From the NCBI RefSeq assembly GCF_051251695.1, contig NZ_JBPOEU010000003.1, positions 62,001 to 126,000 on the forward strand: a stretch of 64,000 bases of DNA, written 5' to 3'. Made by a program: the position numbers and the translations under genes. Positions within the stretch are counted from its first letter, which is position 1. Each line of letters opens with the position of its first letter. Source of the DNA: Maritalea sp051251695. Lineage in GTDB: Bacteria; Pseudomonadota; Alphaproteobacteria; Rhizobiales; Devosiaceae. The notes under the pieces are model-generated. The model did not search any database. It was not told the DNA's origin and was given only the letters and a program-made list of their open reading frames with translations. This document shows positions 26,531 to 35,225 of this stretch, piece by piece.

Positions 26531-27694
26531 ATGTTCACTACAGAAATGAATTTTGCCCTCGGCGAAGATTTAGAAGCATTGCGCGGTATGGTGCACCGGT
26601 TTGCCCAAGACCGCATTGCGCCAATGGCGGCTCAAATTGACGAAACAAACCAGTTCCCGAATGAACTTTGGAAAGAATTCGGCGAACTTGGTCTTTTGGG
26701 GGTAACGGTTTCAGAACAATATGGCGGCGCAAATATGGGCTATCTCGCCCAATGTATCATTGTTGAAGAACTTAGCCGCGCGTCGGCATCGGTTGGTCTT
26801 TCTTATGGTGCCCATTCAAACCTTTGCGTGAACCAAATTTTCCGCAACGGTAACGATGAGCAAAAAACGAAATATCTGCCGAAGCTGATTTCAGGTGAGC
26901 ATGTCGGTGCGCTGGCCATGTCAGAACCCGGTGCGGGATCTGATGTTGTTTCGATGCAACTCAAAGCCGAGGCGGCGCAGGGCGGCTATTTACTTAACGG
27001 CAACAAGATGTGGATCACCAATGGGCCAGACGCAGATACGTTGGTTGTCTACGCAAAAACTGACCCAGATGCTGGATCAAAAGGCATGACAGCCTTCATC
27101 GTTCAAAAGGACTTTGACGGTTTTTCCACCGCGCAAAAACTCGACAAATTGGGTATGCGGGGCTCAAACACCTGCGAATTGGTGTTTAAAGACTGCTTCG
27201 TGCCCGAAGAAAACGTGCTTGGCGAAGTGGGCAAAGGCGTGCGGGTTTTAATGTCTGGCCTGGACTATGAACGGGTTGTTCTTGCCGCCGGTCCCGTCGG
27301 CATTATGCATGCCGTATTGGATGTTGTGGTGCCCTATGTGCATGAGCGCAAACAGTTTGGCCAAGCGATTGGTGAGTTCCAATTGGTGCAGGGCAAATTA
27401 GCAGATGTTTACACAACCATGAACGCTTCGCGTGCCTATGTTTACGCGGTGGCGCAAGCCTGTGATCGGGGCGAAACCACCCGCAAAGATGCAGCAGGTT
27501 GCATTCTCTATTCCGCGGAAAAAGCTACTCAATGTGCGTTGGATGGCATCCAGCTGTTGGGCGGTAACGGCTACATCAACGAATATCCAACGGGTCGCTT
27601 GTTGCGAGATGCTAAACTCTACGAAATTGGCGCAGGCACCAGCGAAATTCGCCGGATGTTGATCGGTCGCGAAATGTTCAGCGAATCTAAGTAG
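26531..27694 (+). CDS. liuA: Isovaleryl-CoA dehydrogenase
   Basis: A 387-residue FAD acyl-CoA dehydrogenase that oxidises isovaleryl-CoA to 3-methylcrotonyl-CoA. The catalytic base is Glu247 in G-L-D-Y-E-R-V, the position peculiar to isovaleryl-CoA dehydrogenase. The usual C-terminal Glu of other family members is absent (A-G-T-S-E-I instead of E-G-T), which supports the assignment. ATG at 26531 follows AAAGGA with 8-nt spacing; an upstream in-frame start at 26489 would overlap the TetR gene. Electrons pass to the EtfAB encoded at 35-37 kb. Confidence 0.95.
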   Translation: MFTTEMNFALGEDLEALRGMVHRFAQDRIAPMAAQIDETNQFPNELWKEFGELGLLGVTVSEQYGGANMGYLAQCIIVEELSRASASVGLSYGAHSNLCVNQIFRNGNDEQKTKYLPKLISGEHVGALAMSEPGAGSDVVSMQLKAEAAQGGYLLNGNKMWITNGPDADTLVVYAKTDPDAGSKGMTAFIVQKDFDGFSTAQKLDKLGMRGSNTCELVFKDCFVPEENVLGEVGKGVRVLMSGLDYERVVLAAGPVGIMHAVLDVVVPYVHERKQFGQAIGEFQLVQGKLADVYTTMNASRAYVYAVAQACDRGETTRKDAAGCILYSAEKATQCALDGIQLLGGNGYINEYPTGRLLRDAKLYEIGAGTSEIRRMLIGREMFSESK

Positions 27695-27716
27695 CTGACA
27701 AGTTAGGAGCATTTTT

Positions 27717-29324
27717 ATGCCGGTCATCAAATCGCAAATTTCGACAAAATCTGATCAGTTTGTTGCCAACAGACAAGCGCTTGAAAGCCAAATGGCTGAT
27801 ATCGCAGCGGCCACAGAATTGGCGCGGCTAGGCGGTGGCGAACGTTCACGTGAACGACACCTATCGCGCGGAAAGTTATTGCCCAGAGATCGGGTGACCA
27901 AATTACTTGATCCCGGCTCTCCATTTTTGGAAGTTGGCCCAACAGCTGCACATGGCCTATATGACGGCGCGGCACCGGGCGCAGGCCTGATCACTGGTAT
28001 TGGCCGTGTCGAGGGCCAAGAAGTGATGGTGGTGTGTAATGACGCCACGGTGAAGGGCGGGACTTACTACCCAGCGACGGTCAAAAAGCATTTGAGGGCG
28101 CAAGAAATCGCGCTGGAGAATAATTTACCCTGCGTCTATTTGGTGGATAGCGGCGGGGCAAACTTACCCAATCAAGACGAAGTTTTTGCCGATCGCGATC
28201 ATTTTGGTCGCATCTTTTTCAACCAAGCCAATATGTCCGCACGCGGCATTCCTCAGATCGCTGTGGTAATGGGATCGTGTACCGCAGGCGGTGCTTATGT
28301 ACCGGCCATGTCGGACGAAACGATCATCGTAAAAGAACAGGGCACGATTTTCCTGGCCGGCCCGCCATTGGTTAAAGCGGCCACCGGCGAAGTGGTGAGT
28401 GCGCAAGATTTAGGTGGTGGTGATGTTCACACAAGACTGTCAGGCGTTGCCGACCATTTGGCTGAAAATGATCAACATGCGCTGGAACTTGCGCGCAAAG
28501 CTGTCGCGCACCTCAATCGTCAAAAGCCCAACCAGTTGCTGATGCAGACTTCTGAGGCTCCGCTTTATGACCCTGATGAGATTATTGGCGTTGTGCCGGG
28601 TGATTTGAAAACACCCTATGACATTCGCGAAGTGATTGCGCGCGTAGTCGATGGGTCGCGGTTTGAAGAGTTTAAAGCCCGTTACGGCATTACCCTAATA
28701 TGTGGTTTCGCCCATATTCACGGCATGCCCGTGGGTATTATCGCCAATAATGGCGTGTTGTTTTCTGAAAGCGCACAAAAAGGCGCTCACTTTGTTGAAC
28801 TGTGCTCGCAACGCAAAATTCCGCTGGTGTTTTTGCAAAACATCACCGGCTTCATGGTCGGCAAGAAATACGAAAACGAAGGTATCGCCAAACATGGCGC
28901 GAAACTGGTTACCGCCGTCGCCACGACTTCAGTGCCAAAAATCACAGTGCTGGTTGGCGGCTCGTTCGGCGCTGGCAATTACGGCATGTGTGGCCGTGCA
29001 TACTCGCCGCGTTTTTTATGGACGTGGCCGAACTCACGCATTTCAGTGATGGGCGGCGAACAAGCGGCTGGCGTGCTTGCGACGGTCAAACGTGATGGCT
29101 ATGAGCGAAAAGGCGAAGACTGGTCCCAAGAAGATGAGGCGGCATTCAAACAACCAATCATTGATCAGTTCGAAACCCAATCCCATCCGCTTTATGCGTC
29201 TGCGCGGCTTTGGGATGATGGCATCATCCACCCCGCCCGCACCCGTGATCAGCTTGGCCTGTCACTATCCGCAACCCTAAACGCCCAAATTGCCGACACG
29301 CAATTCGGCATTTTCAGGATGTAA
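27717..29324 (+). CDS. liuB: Methylcrotonyl-CoA carboxylase beta subunit
   Basis: A 535-residue carboxyltransferase with both crotonase-like halves: the acyl-CoA half with M-G-S-C-T-A-G-G-A-Y-V-P, and the biotin half with N-I-T-G-F-M-V-G and G-G-S-F-G-A-G-N-Y-G-M-C-G. The L-P-R-D-R-V and A-R-L-G-G-G-E starts fit the methylcrotonyl rather than propionyl enzyme. It moves CO2 from biotin on the alpha subunit to methylcrotonyl-CoA. TAGGAG lies 7 nt before the start. A 100-residue unknown protein is inserted between it and the alpha subunit gene. Confidence 0.95.
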   Translation: MPVIKSQISTKSDQFVANRQALESQMADIAAATELARLGGGERSRERHLSRGKLLPRDRVTKLLDPGSPFLEVGPTAAHGLYDGAAPGAGLITGIGRVEGQEVMVVCNDATVKGGTYYPATVKKHLRAQEIALENNLPCVYLVDSGGANLPNQDEVFADRDHFGRIFFNQANMSARGIPQIAVVMGSCTAGGAYVPAMSDETIIVKEQGTIFLAGPPLVKAATGEVVSAQDLGGGDVHTRLSGVADHLAENDQHALELARKAVAHLNRQKPNQLLMQTSEAPLYDPDEIIGVVPGDLKTPYDIREVIARVVDGSRFEEFKARYGITLICGFAHIHGMPVGIIANNGVLFSESAQKGAHFVELCSQRKIPLVFLQNITGFMVGKKYENEGIAKHGAKLVTAVATTSVPKITVLVGGSFGAGNYGMCGRAYSPRFLWTWPNSRISVMGGEQAAGVLATVKRDGYERKGEDWSQEDEAAFKQPIIDQFETQSHPLYASARLWDDGIIHPARTRDQLGLSLSATLNAQIADTQFGIFRM

Positions 29325-29627
29325 ATGATGCGATTTCGTGGGCAAATTCAAGACGCCTTTATGTTCCGTGAGCGCAAGGGACTAGTTCTATCGCTAACCA
29401 ACATTGAAGGATTGCCGGAGATCGGCATGCATGTGAGTATTTTGGGGGAAATCAGAAAAATCATCGAAATCGGGCGCAACTCTACGGATGGGAATGCTGT
29501 TTCATATCGGAGTTGTCTGACAGGGCAGCCCGTGCCCGCATACGGATCAATCGGCGTTGACTGGAACGAAAGCGATGTGGACGCAATAGGATTGCGCGAT
29601 CAATGGGTGGAGGAGGAAACTCAATGA
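29325..29627 (+). CDS. Small protein of unknown function in the leucine operon
   Basis: A 100-residue acidic protein that starts directly after the liuB stop (ATG at 29325 or 29328) and ends 39 bp before liuD. I do not recognise the family. It has no signal or membrane segment. The pattern of short strands and glycine turns (G-L-V-L-S-L-T-N-I-E-G, then G-M-H-V-S-I-L-G-E-I-R-K-I-I-E-I) recalls the small beta-barrel of EF-Tu domain 2, by eye only. Close spacing within the operon makes expression likely. A role with methylcrotonyl-CoA carboxylase assembly is conceivable but unproven. Confidence 0.75.
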   Translation: MMRFRGQIQDAFMFRERKGLVLSLTNIEGLPEIGMHVSILGEIRKIIEIGRNSTDGNAVSYRSCLTGQPVPAYGSIGVDWNESDVDAIGLRDQWVEEETQ

Positions 29628-29666
29628 TTCTATTACAAGCGAAACCGGATTGAGTAAGGGCGAATA

Positions 29667-31649
29667 ATGTTCAAGAAAATTCTGATTGCCAATAGAGGCG
29701 AAATCGCCTGCCGGATCATGCGCACAGCGCAATCCATGGGCGTCAAATGTGTTGCAGTATACTCCGATGCGGACGTCAATGCGCAGCACGTCAAAATGGC
29801 TGACGAAGCTTATCGGATTGGCCCTGCGCCGGTGGCTCAAAGCTATTTGCAGGTCGATAAAATCCTTGAGGCAATTGAGTTGTCTGGTGCCGAAGCGGTG
29901 CATCCGGGATATGGTTTTCTTTCGGAAAACCCTGACTTTGTTGATGAACTCGACAAAGTCGGTGTGCGCTTTATTGGCCCGTCTGCGGACGCCATCCGGG
30001 CGATGGGTCTTAAAGATGCGGCTAAAGCCCTTATGGAAAAAGCTAATGTACCAGTGGTGCCCGGCTATCACGGCGACAATCAAGATGCTGAGTTCTTGGC
30101 CAAACAAGCCGATCAAATCGGCTATCCCGTTTTGATCAAAGCGCGGGCTGGCGGTGGTGGCAAAGGTATGCGCCGGGTTGATGATCCAGCCGAGTTTAAA
30201 TCAGCGCTGGAAAGCGCGTCCCGCGAGGGTCTGTCCAGTTTTGGTGACGGCCAAGTATTGATTGAAAAATACATCACCACCCCGCGCCATATTGAAATTC
30301 AGGTTTTTGGCGATGATCATGGCAATGTGGTGCATTTGTTTGAGCGTGACTGTTCGTTGCAACGTCGCCACCAAAAAGTAATCGAAGAAGCCCCTGCGCC
30401 CGGTATGACACTGGAGATGCGCAACGCCATGGGGGATGCCGCTGTCACCGCAGCGAAAGCGATCAATTATTCGGGTGCTGGCACGATTGAATTTATTGTT
30501 GATGCCGCTAATGGGTTAAATCCAAATGGGTTTTACTTCATGGAAATGAACACAAGATTGCAGGTCGAACATCCGGTCACGGAAATGATAACCGGGCAAG
30601 ATTTGGTTGCCTGGCAATTGCGGGTGGCAAGTGGCAGCACCTTGCCTCAAACTCAAGATCAACTGGCGATCAACGGTTGGGCGTTCGAAGCAAGATTATA
30701 TGCTGAAGACGTGCCAAAAGGGTTTTTGCCAGCAACTGGCACATTGGCGCATCTAAAGTTGCCCCAAGATAGCGCCCGCATTGATTCTGGTGTAGTTGCC
30801 GGAGACGTGATTTCGCCGTTTTACGATCCGATGATTGCCAAAATAACGGTGCATGGCGAAACCCGCCAACAAGCATTGAATGGGTTGGCATCGGCTTTAG
30901 GTAAAACCGAGATATCAGGTTCGGTGACGAACCGGGCGTTCTTAAAAGCACTTTGCAACCATCAAGGTTTTGCCAATGGAGATGTTGATACTGGGCTGAT
31001 CGAGCGCGATTTAGATCAACTCGTCGTGCAGTCCAAACCACCAAATTCAGCGATTGCAGCAGCGGTGTTGCTGGGGCTCGACTTGGCTCGCGTGAATGCA
31101 TCGGACGATCCTTGGGATCAATTGTCCGGCTGGCGCGCATGGCCGGGAGAGTTTGACAACGTTGAGTTTGATCACAACGACGACCGACTAAAATTTGAGG
31201 TGACGCTTGGCGCGGGGCAAAGCTTTGCTATTTCCAGCGATGACGTAAACTTAAAAGCTGAGTTGCTGACGGTTGGCGAAAGCGACATTTCGCTTCTGAT
31301 TGATGGCCAACGGCATCATTTACGTTTCTTTGTCAATGATGACTTCATCGCCATTTTCACCGGCACTGAAACGTTTACATTTGACCGGGTGAAATTGCTT
31401 CTTGCTGGTGAAACCGCGCAATCCAGTGACGCCGTTCTTTCCCCGATGCCCGGCGCCGTGGTGGCGCTTAGTGCAAAGGTTGGCGACAAGGTCAGTAAAG
31501 GCGATAAGCTGGTGGCGGTTGAAGCCATGAAAATGGAACACGCATTGCTGGCACCGCGTGATGGAGTGATTGAAGCGGTGTTTGTCAATCTGGGTGATCA
31601 AGTTAAGGATGGCGGACTGCTTATTCAATTGGAGCCGCTAGATGACTGA
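29667..31649 (+). CDS. liuD: Methylcrotonyl-CoA carboxylase alpha subunit (biotin carboxylase and biotin carrier)
   Basis: A 660-residue subunit. The biotin carboxylase domain spans about 1-450, opening with K-I-L-I-A-N-R-G-E-I-A-C-R and holding the ATP-grasp loop G-G-G-G-K-G-M-R and E-M-N-T-R-L-Q-V-E-H-P. A linker region follows, then the C-terminal biotin carrier domain with Lys622 in E-A-M-K-M-E-H as biotin attachment site. It carboxylates biotin with bicarbonate and ATP for the LiuB reaction. Its end overlaps the HMG-CoA lyase gene by 8 nt. Confidence 0.95.
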   Translation: MFKKILIANRGEIACRIMRTAQSMGVKCVAVYSDADVNAQHVKMADEAYRIGPAPVAQSYLQVDKILEAIELSGAEAVHPGYGFLSENPDFVDELDKVGVRFIGPSADAIRAMGLKDAAKALMEKANVPVVPGYHGDNQDAEFLAKQADQIGYPVLIKARAGGGGKGMRRVDDPAEFKSALESASREGLSSFGDGQVLIEKYITTPRHIEIQVFGDDHGNVVHLFERDCSLQRRHQKVIEEAPAPGMTLEMRNAMGDAAVTAAKAINYSGAGTIEFIVDAANGLNPNGFYFMEMNTRLQVEHPVTEMITGQDLVAWQLRVASGSTLPQTQDQLAINGWAFEARLYAEDVPKGFLPATGTLAHLKLPQDSARIDSGVVAGDVISPFYDPMIAKITVHGETRQQALNGLASALGKTEISGSVTNRAFLKALCNHQGFANGDVDTGLIERDLDQLVVQSKPPNSAIAAAVLLGLDLARVNASDDPWDQLSGWRAWPGEFDNVEFDHNDDRLKFEVTLGAGQSFAISSDDVNLKAELLTVGESDISLLIDGQRHHLRFFVNDDFIAIFTGTETFTFDRVKLLLAGETAQSSDAVLSPMPGAVVALSAKVGDKVSKGDKLVAVEAMKMEHALLAPRDGVIEAVFVNLGDQVKDGGLLIQLEPLDD

Positions 31650-32493
31650 TCACGTCACGATTTTTGAAGTCGGACCGCGCGATGGGTTGCAAAATGAAAA
31701 GCAACATATCGCCACAACTGATAAGATTAAACTGATCAATCTGCTCTCAGATTGTGGTTTTTCAAAAATTGAAGCGACCAGTTTTGTATCACCTAAATGG
31801 GTGCCGCAAATGGCGGATGCGCTAGAAGTTCTGGGCGGTATAGATCGACATGATGATATTGCCTATGCGGCGCTAACGCCAAACCTGCGCGGCTATGAAG
31901 GCGCGCGCGCCGCTAACGCTGACGAAGTTGCCATCTTCGCGTCCGCTTCGGAAGGCTTCAGCCAAAAAAACATAAATTGCTCGATTGAGGAGAGCATAGA
32001 GCGGTTCAATCCTTTGCTGGAAGCAGCCAAAGAGGATGGCATACCGGTGCGTGGATATGTGTCCTGCATCACAGATTGCCCCTATGATGGCCCAACGTCT
32101 CCTGAAGCTGTAGCGAAGGTGGCCGAACAATTGTTCGATTTAGGCTGCTATGAAATCAGCCTCGGCGATACCATTGGTGCAGCCACGCCTGAAACTACAT
32201 CCAAAATGCTGGAAGCGGCTTTGCGCCGCGTTCCAGTTCGCAATTTGGCCGGACATTTCCATGATACAAAAGGCAATGCCATATACAACATTGAAACCTG
32301 CCTGGGGTATGGGTTGCGTACCTTTGATGCGGCAGTCGGTGGTCTGGGCGGTTGTCCATATGCTCCGGGCGCGAAAGGCAATGTTGCCACTGAGCGTGTT
32401 GTTCAAATGCTTCAAGGCAAAGGCTTTGACACAGGTATCGATGTGGTTAAATTGAGTGAAGCAAGTACATTTGCAACTTCACTTAAAGGATAA
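31642..32493 (+). CDS. liuE: Hydroxymethylglutaryl-CoA lyase
   Basis: A 283-residue HMGL-like TIM barrel that cleaves HMG-CoA into acetoacetate and acetyl-CoA, the last leucine step. It shows G-P-R-D-G-L-Q-N-E-K at the N-terminus, the metal-binding H-F-H-D-T-K-G-N-A segment and the signature G-L-G-G-C-P-Y-A-P-G-A with the catalytic Cys. Length is close to the family norm. Overlap with liuD and a 5-nt gap to the next gene keep it in the operon. Confidence 0.95.
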   Translation: MTDHVTIFEVGPRDGLQNEKQHIATTDKIKLINLLSDCGFSKIEATSFVSPKWVPQMADALEVLGGIDRHDDIAYAALTPNLRGYEGARAANADEVAIFASASEGFSQKNINCSIEESIERFNPLLEAAKEDGIPVRGYVSCITDCPYDGPTSPEAVAKVAEQLFDLGCYEISLGDTIGAATPETTSKMLEAALRRVPVRNLAGHFHDTKGNAIYNIETCLGYGLRTFDAAVGGLGGCPYAPGAKGNVATERVVQMLQGKGFDTGIDVVKLSEASTFATSLKG

Positions 32494-32498
32494 GTTTC

Positions 32499-32900
32499 AT
32501 GCATCGTGCGGACAAGTTGGTCTCAGGAAAAGATCTAGAAGATTTGCGCAAACGTGAAGAAGAGTTATGGCAAACCGAGACGAGATTTGATCCCAAATTG
32601 ATGGAACAATATTTCGCGTCAGACTTTTTTGAGTTTGGTCGCTCTGGTCGAACCTATACTCGTGATGAAATGATATTTGATCCGGCAAGCACCACCGAAA
32701 TCAAAGCCAAGATACCCTTAGAGAATTTTAGCGCGCGCTATCTGAGCGATGAAATTGTCCAAGTCACATATGTAAGCGAACTGGATTATGATGGTGAAAT
32801 ATTGCGCGGCAATCGTTCTTCAATTTGGTCAAAAACGTCAATCGGGTGGCAACTGCGCTTCCATCAAGGAACACCAGTGGAGGTGAATGAGCAAAAATGA
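32499..32900 (+). CDS. DUF4440 / SnoaL-like small protein
   Basis: A 133-residue protein with the NTF2-like pattern of DUF4440: an N-terminal helix with E-E-E-L-W, then L-M-E-Q-Y-F-A-S-D-F-F-E-F-G-R-S-G-R, and a terminal strand W-Q-L-R-F-H-Q-G-T-P. Such proteins form a small cone that can be an enzyme or a binding module. Its function here is unknown. It lies 5 nt after liuE and overlaps the hydratase gene by 4 nt, so it is cotranscribed with the leucine pathway. Confidence 0.8.
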   Translation: MHRADKLVSGKDLEDLRKREEELWQTETRFDPKLMEQYFASDFFEFGRSGRTYTRDEMIFDPASTTEIKAKIPLENFSARYLSDEIVQVTYVSELDYDGEILRGNRSSIWSKTSIGWQLRFHQGTPVEVNEQK

Positions 32901-33682
32901 CCTATCAATATATTCGCCTTGAAACAGATGATCGTGGTGTTGCGACCCTAATGTTGGACCGAGCGGACAAGCATAATGCGCTTAACGCAGAGATGTGTGA
33001 TGAAATCAGCTCGGTCGTATCGGCTATCAACATGGATAAATCGATCCGGGTTGTCGTTCTTGCCGCATCTGGCAAGAGTTTTTGCGCTGGCGGCGATCTC
33101 GAATGGATGCGCCAGCAGTTTAACGCCACGCGCCAAGTGCGCATTGCGGAGGCCAAGCGGCTTGCCAACATGTTGTTTGCACTCAACACGCTTGAAAAAC
33201 CGTTGATTGGCAAAGTGCAAGGCAACGCTTTTGGCGGCGGGGTTGGCATGATGTCAGTCTGTGATGTGGTCGTAGCGGTCGAAGGGGCAAAATTTGGCCT
33301 GACGGAAACAAAACTGGGGCTAATCCCAGCCACCATCAGCCCTTATGTGCTTGCGCGCATGGGCGAAGATAAAGCACGACGCGTGTTTATGTCAGCGCGT
33401 ATTTTTGGCGGTAAAGAAGCCGTTTCTTTTAATCTGTTGTCAAAACTTGTCGCCGCAGACCAGTTAGATGATGCGGTTGAACAAGAAGTTGCGCCTTACC
33501 TGAACGCCGCGCCTGGCGCCGTTGCCCGTGCAAAAATGCTAGCGCGTGCGCTTGGCCCAAAAATTGACCAAAGCGTAATAGACTTCACGGTCAACCAGCT
33601 GGCAGATTGTTGGGAAGACCCGGAAGCGCATGAAGGCATTTCAGCCTTTTTTGAGAAACGCAAACCGAATTGGCTTGCATAA
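32897..33682 (+). CDS. liuC: Methylglutaconyl-CoA hydratase (enoyl-CoA hydratase family)
   Basis: A 261-residue crotonase-fold protein with the oxyanion-hole segments S-F-C-A-G-G-D-L (about 56-63) and N-A-F-G-G-G-V-G-M. The E-T-K-L-G-L-I-P segment follows, where one catalytic Glu is expected. Placement between the carboxylase and HMG-CoA lyase steps makes hydration of 3-methylglutaconyl-CoA the likely reaction. It is the last gene of the leucine operon, convergent to the XRE regulator gene with 69 bp between. Confidence 0.9.
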   Translation: MTYQYIRLETDDRGVATLMLDRADKHNALNAEMCDEISSVVSAINMDKSIRVVVLAASGKSFCAGGDLEWMRQQFNATRQVRIAEAKRLANMLFALNTLEKPLIGKVQGNAFGGGVGMMSVCDVVVAVEGAKFGLTETKLGLIPATISPYVLARMGEDKARRVFMSARIFGGKEAVSFNLLSKLVAADQLDDAVEQEVAPYLNAAPGAVARAKMLARALGPKIDQSVIDFTVNQLADCWEDPEAHEGISAFFEKRKPNWLA

Positions 33683-33751
33683 CAGAAGTACTGTGTTTGA
33701 ACTGAATTTACATTTCAATTGCGATAATAGATGCGCAGTGCCCTACACACT

Positions 33752-34588
33752 TTATCGGTGCATCCTAGAGGGCTGCATGTTTTCGATGTGAAACTTCACT
33801 CGCTCGGGCAGGTCTTCGAATTCATAAGAATCGACCGACCGCGCCGCTTGCAGAACTGTTGAGGTTTTCGGCGCTACTTTTTCGATTAGAAACGGCACCA
33901 TACTTGGTCGTTGTTCTGTCTGGGGTAAATGTACGGTAAGGTTCCCACAATACATCGCGTTCCCCCCAAACTCCCATCGTCTCTCTTGCTTTTCCAAATA
34001 ACCTATTACCAAGACATTGTTTGGCGTATCGGCGAAAAGGGACGTGATTCCGCCAGCGGAACGAATGAGCACGCCTTCGCACATTAAGTCGCCCGGATAG
34101 AAGGCATCCAATAATTTTTCCCGTCGCAGAGGGCGAATCATACTGGTGCGTATATTTTTAGTGCCATTTGCACCGATGATTTTGGAAAACAGCGCTTCAT
34201 ATCTATTTGGCAGACCCCAAAGGCCCTTCCAAAACATATAAAATCCGTCTTCCAGCAAATCCTCGGTGATTTGAAATTCACGACCGCGAATGAGTTGCGA
34301 CATTGAGCGTGCAAATTGATCTCGCCCCGTCAAGTTGGGCTCAAGTCGGTGATCGAGCAAGAACCATTCCATGGAAACGCCCATGGTCCGTGCCAGTGTA
34401 AAAAGAGTTTCAATGCGAGGTACGGTAGAACCAGACAAATATCGGCTCAGTTGTGAGCGATTGATGCCCATTGCATCTGCAACACGAGATGCAGAACCCA
34501 ATTGTTGCACAGCGCGTTCAAGGTTTATACGGCAGTTTTCGCGAACATGTTTTGGCGATAAGTGCGGCGCCAGCGCATGGGTTGCCAT
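33752..34588 (-). CDS. XRE-type helix-turn-helix transcriptional regulator
   Basis: A 278-residue protein with a Cro/C1-type helix-turn-helix near the N-terminus (about 25-75: A-S-R-V-A-D-A-M-G-I-N-R-S-Q-L-S-R-Y-L-S-G). The remaining 200 residues are an uncharacterised domain with E-W-F-L-L-D-H and G-Y-L-E-K-Q-E-R-R-W-E-F-G-G-N segments, probably a sensor. ATG at 34588 with AGGGG 7 nt upstream is preferred over 34624, which lacks a site. Two palindromes lie upstream. Target genes are unknown; neighbours on both sides are branched-chain catabolic operons. Confidence 0.85.
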   Translation of the reverse strand: MATHALAPHLSPKHVRENCRINLERAVQQLGSASRVADAMGINRSQLSRYLSGSTVPRIETLFTLARTMGVSMEWFLLDHRLEPNLTGRDQFARSMSQLIRGREFQITEDLLEDGFYMFWKGLWGLPNRYEALFSKIIGANGTKNIRTSMIRPLRREKLLDAFYPGDLMCEGVLIRSAGGITSLFADTPNNVLVIGYLEKQERRWEFGGNAMYCGNLTVHLPQTEQRPSMVPFLIEKVAPKTSTVLQAARSVDSYEFEDLPERVKFHIENMQPSRMHR

Positions 34589-34658
34589 TTGAAAGCCCCT
34601 TCGATTTTCGCTTGGGGCTGACATATCAACACCAACGATTTGCCATGCATATACCAGT

Positions 34659-34736
34659 TTGTTGCACGTTCGCAACAAGGGTTGACAAATTTAAAGATGC
34701 GGCTGCGATGGGTAAATGTTAGTACAACGTTGTACT
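34659..34736. promoter_or_regulatory. Two palindromes upstream of the XRE regulator
   Basis: AGTACAACGTTGTACT at 34721-34736 is a perfect 16-bp palindrome. TTGTTGC-ACGTTC-GCAACAA at 34659-34678 is a perfect 7-bp inverted repeat with a 6-bp centre. They lie about 70 and 133 bp upstream of the preferred regulator start (34588). They are good candidates for regulator binding, possibly serving the rightward small gene at 34866 as well. Confidence 0.5.
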
Positions 34737-34865
34737 CAGCAAGGGCCAGTGACATCGCGCTTTCCCTTGTTTTGAGCGTTTTTAGCTCTGGCCCAGTTTT
34801 GTCATAAGGACAGAAAATTGGTCCGACAAATGAAGCATTTTAAGAGACTGACCTGGTAGGCGACG

Positions 34866-35036
34866 ATGACAACTCCAAACGACCAAAAATTTTCAATTCG
34901 TCGGTTTTATCTCATTCTTTGTCAGCTTTTCGAGAATGATCATCAGCAAGCACTTATGATGTCGCTGCTGCTGGGCGCAACTGCCGGATTAGCGCTGACC
35001 GCATTGCTGTATGTGATTACAAAGACATGTTTATAG
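34866..35036 (+). CDS. Small single-span membrane protein, hypothetical
   Basis: A 56-residue reading frame: a polar, basic N-terminus (K-F-S-I-R-R-F), a short amphipathic stretch, and a hydrophobic helix at about residues 30-51 (M-M-S-L-L-L-G-A-T-A-G-L-A-L-T-A-L-L-Y-V, split) ending K-T-C-L. TAGGCG lies 4-5 nt upstream of the ATG. No family is recognised. It is divergent from the XRE regulator, whose upstream palindromes could control it. Small size makes the call tentative. Confidence 0.4.
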   Translation: MTTPNDQKFSIRRFYLILCQLFENDHQQALMMSLLLGATAGLALTALLYVITKTCL

Positions 35037-35225
35037 AGAATTGACTAGCTACCAAACCATCGCAGCTTTTCAAGAACTGCGACTGCTGCTCCTTGCTGGT
35101 CGGGGGTGATGATAAGCGGCTTTGCGCGTCATTTTGACAAAAGATTAGGGTCACAACCTCGCCAAAAACACCAGAGTATATATTTTAACTTTGGCATTTT
35201 GGGGAAATCGCGACCCCTTCAAATT

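Larger units (their letters stand above)
34589..35225. other. 637-bp gap with palindromes and a probable small membrane protein gene
   Basis: This stretch between the XRE regulator and etfA holds two inverted repeats (34659-34678 and 34721-34736) and one small reading frame at 34866-35036, both described separately. The remainder, 35037-35225, shows no gene; a GGGG-(9 nt)-CCCC pair near 35199-35216 is too weak to call a terminator. Confidence 0.5.

Noticed and set aside
35195..35220. GGGG-(9 nt)-CCCC pair after etfA as terminator
   Set aside because: A 4-bp stem without a T-run is too weak to support.
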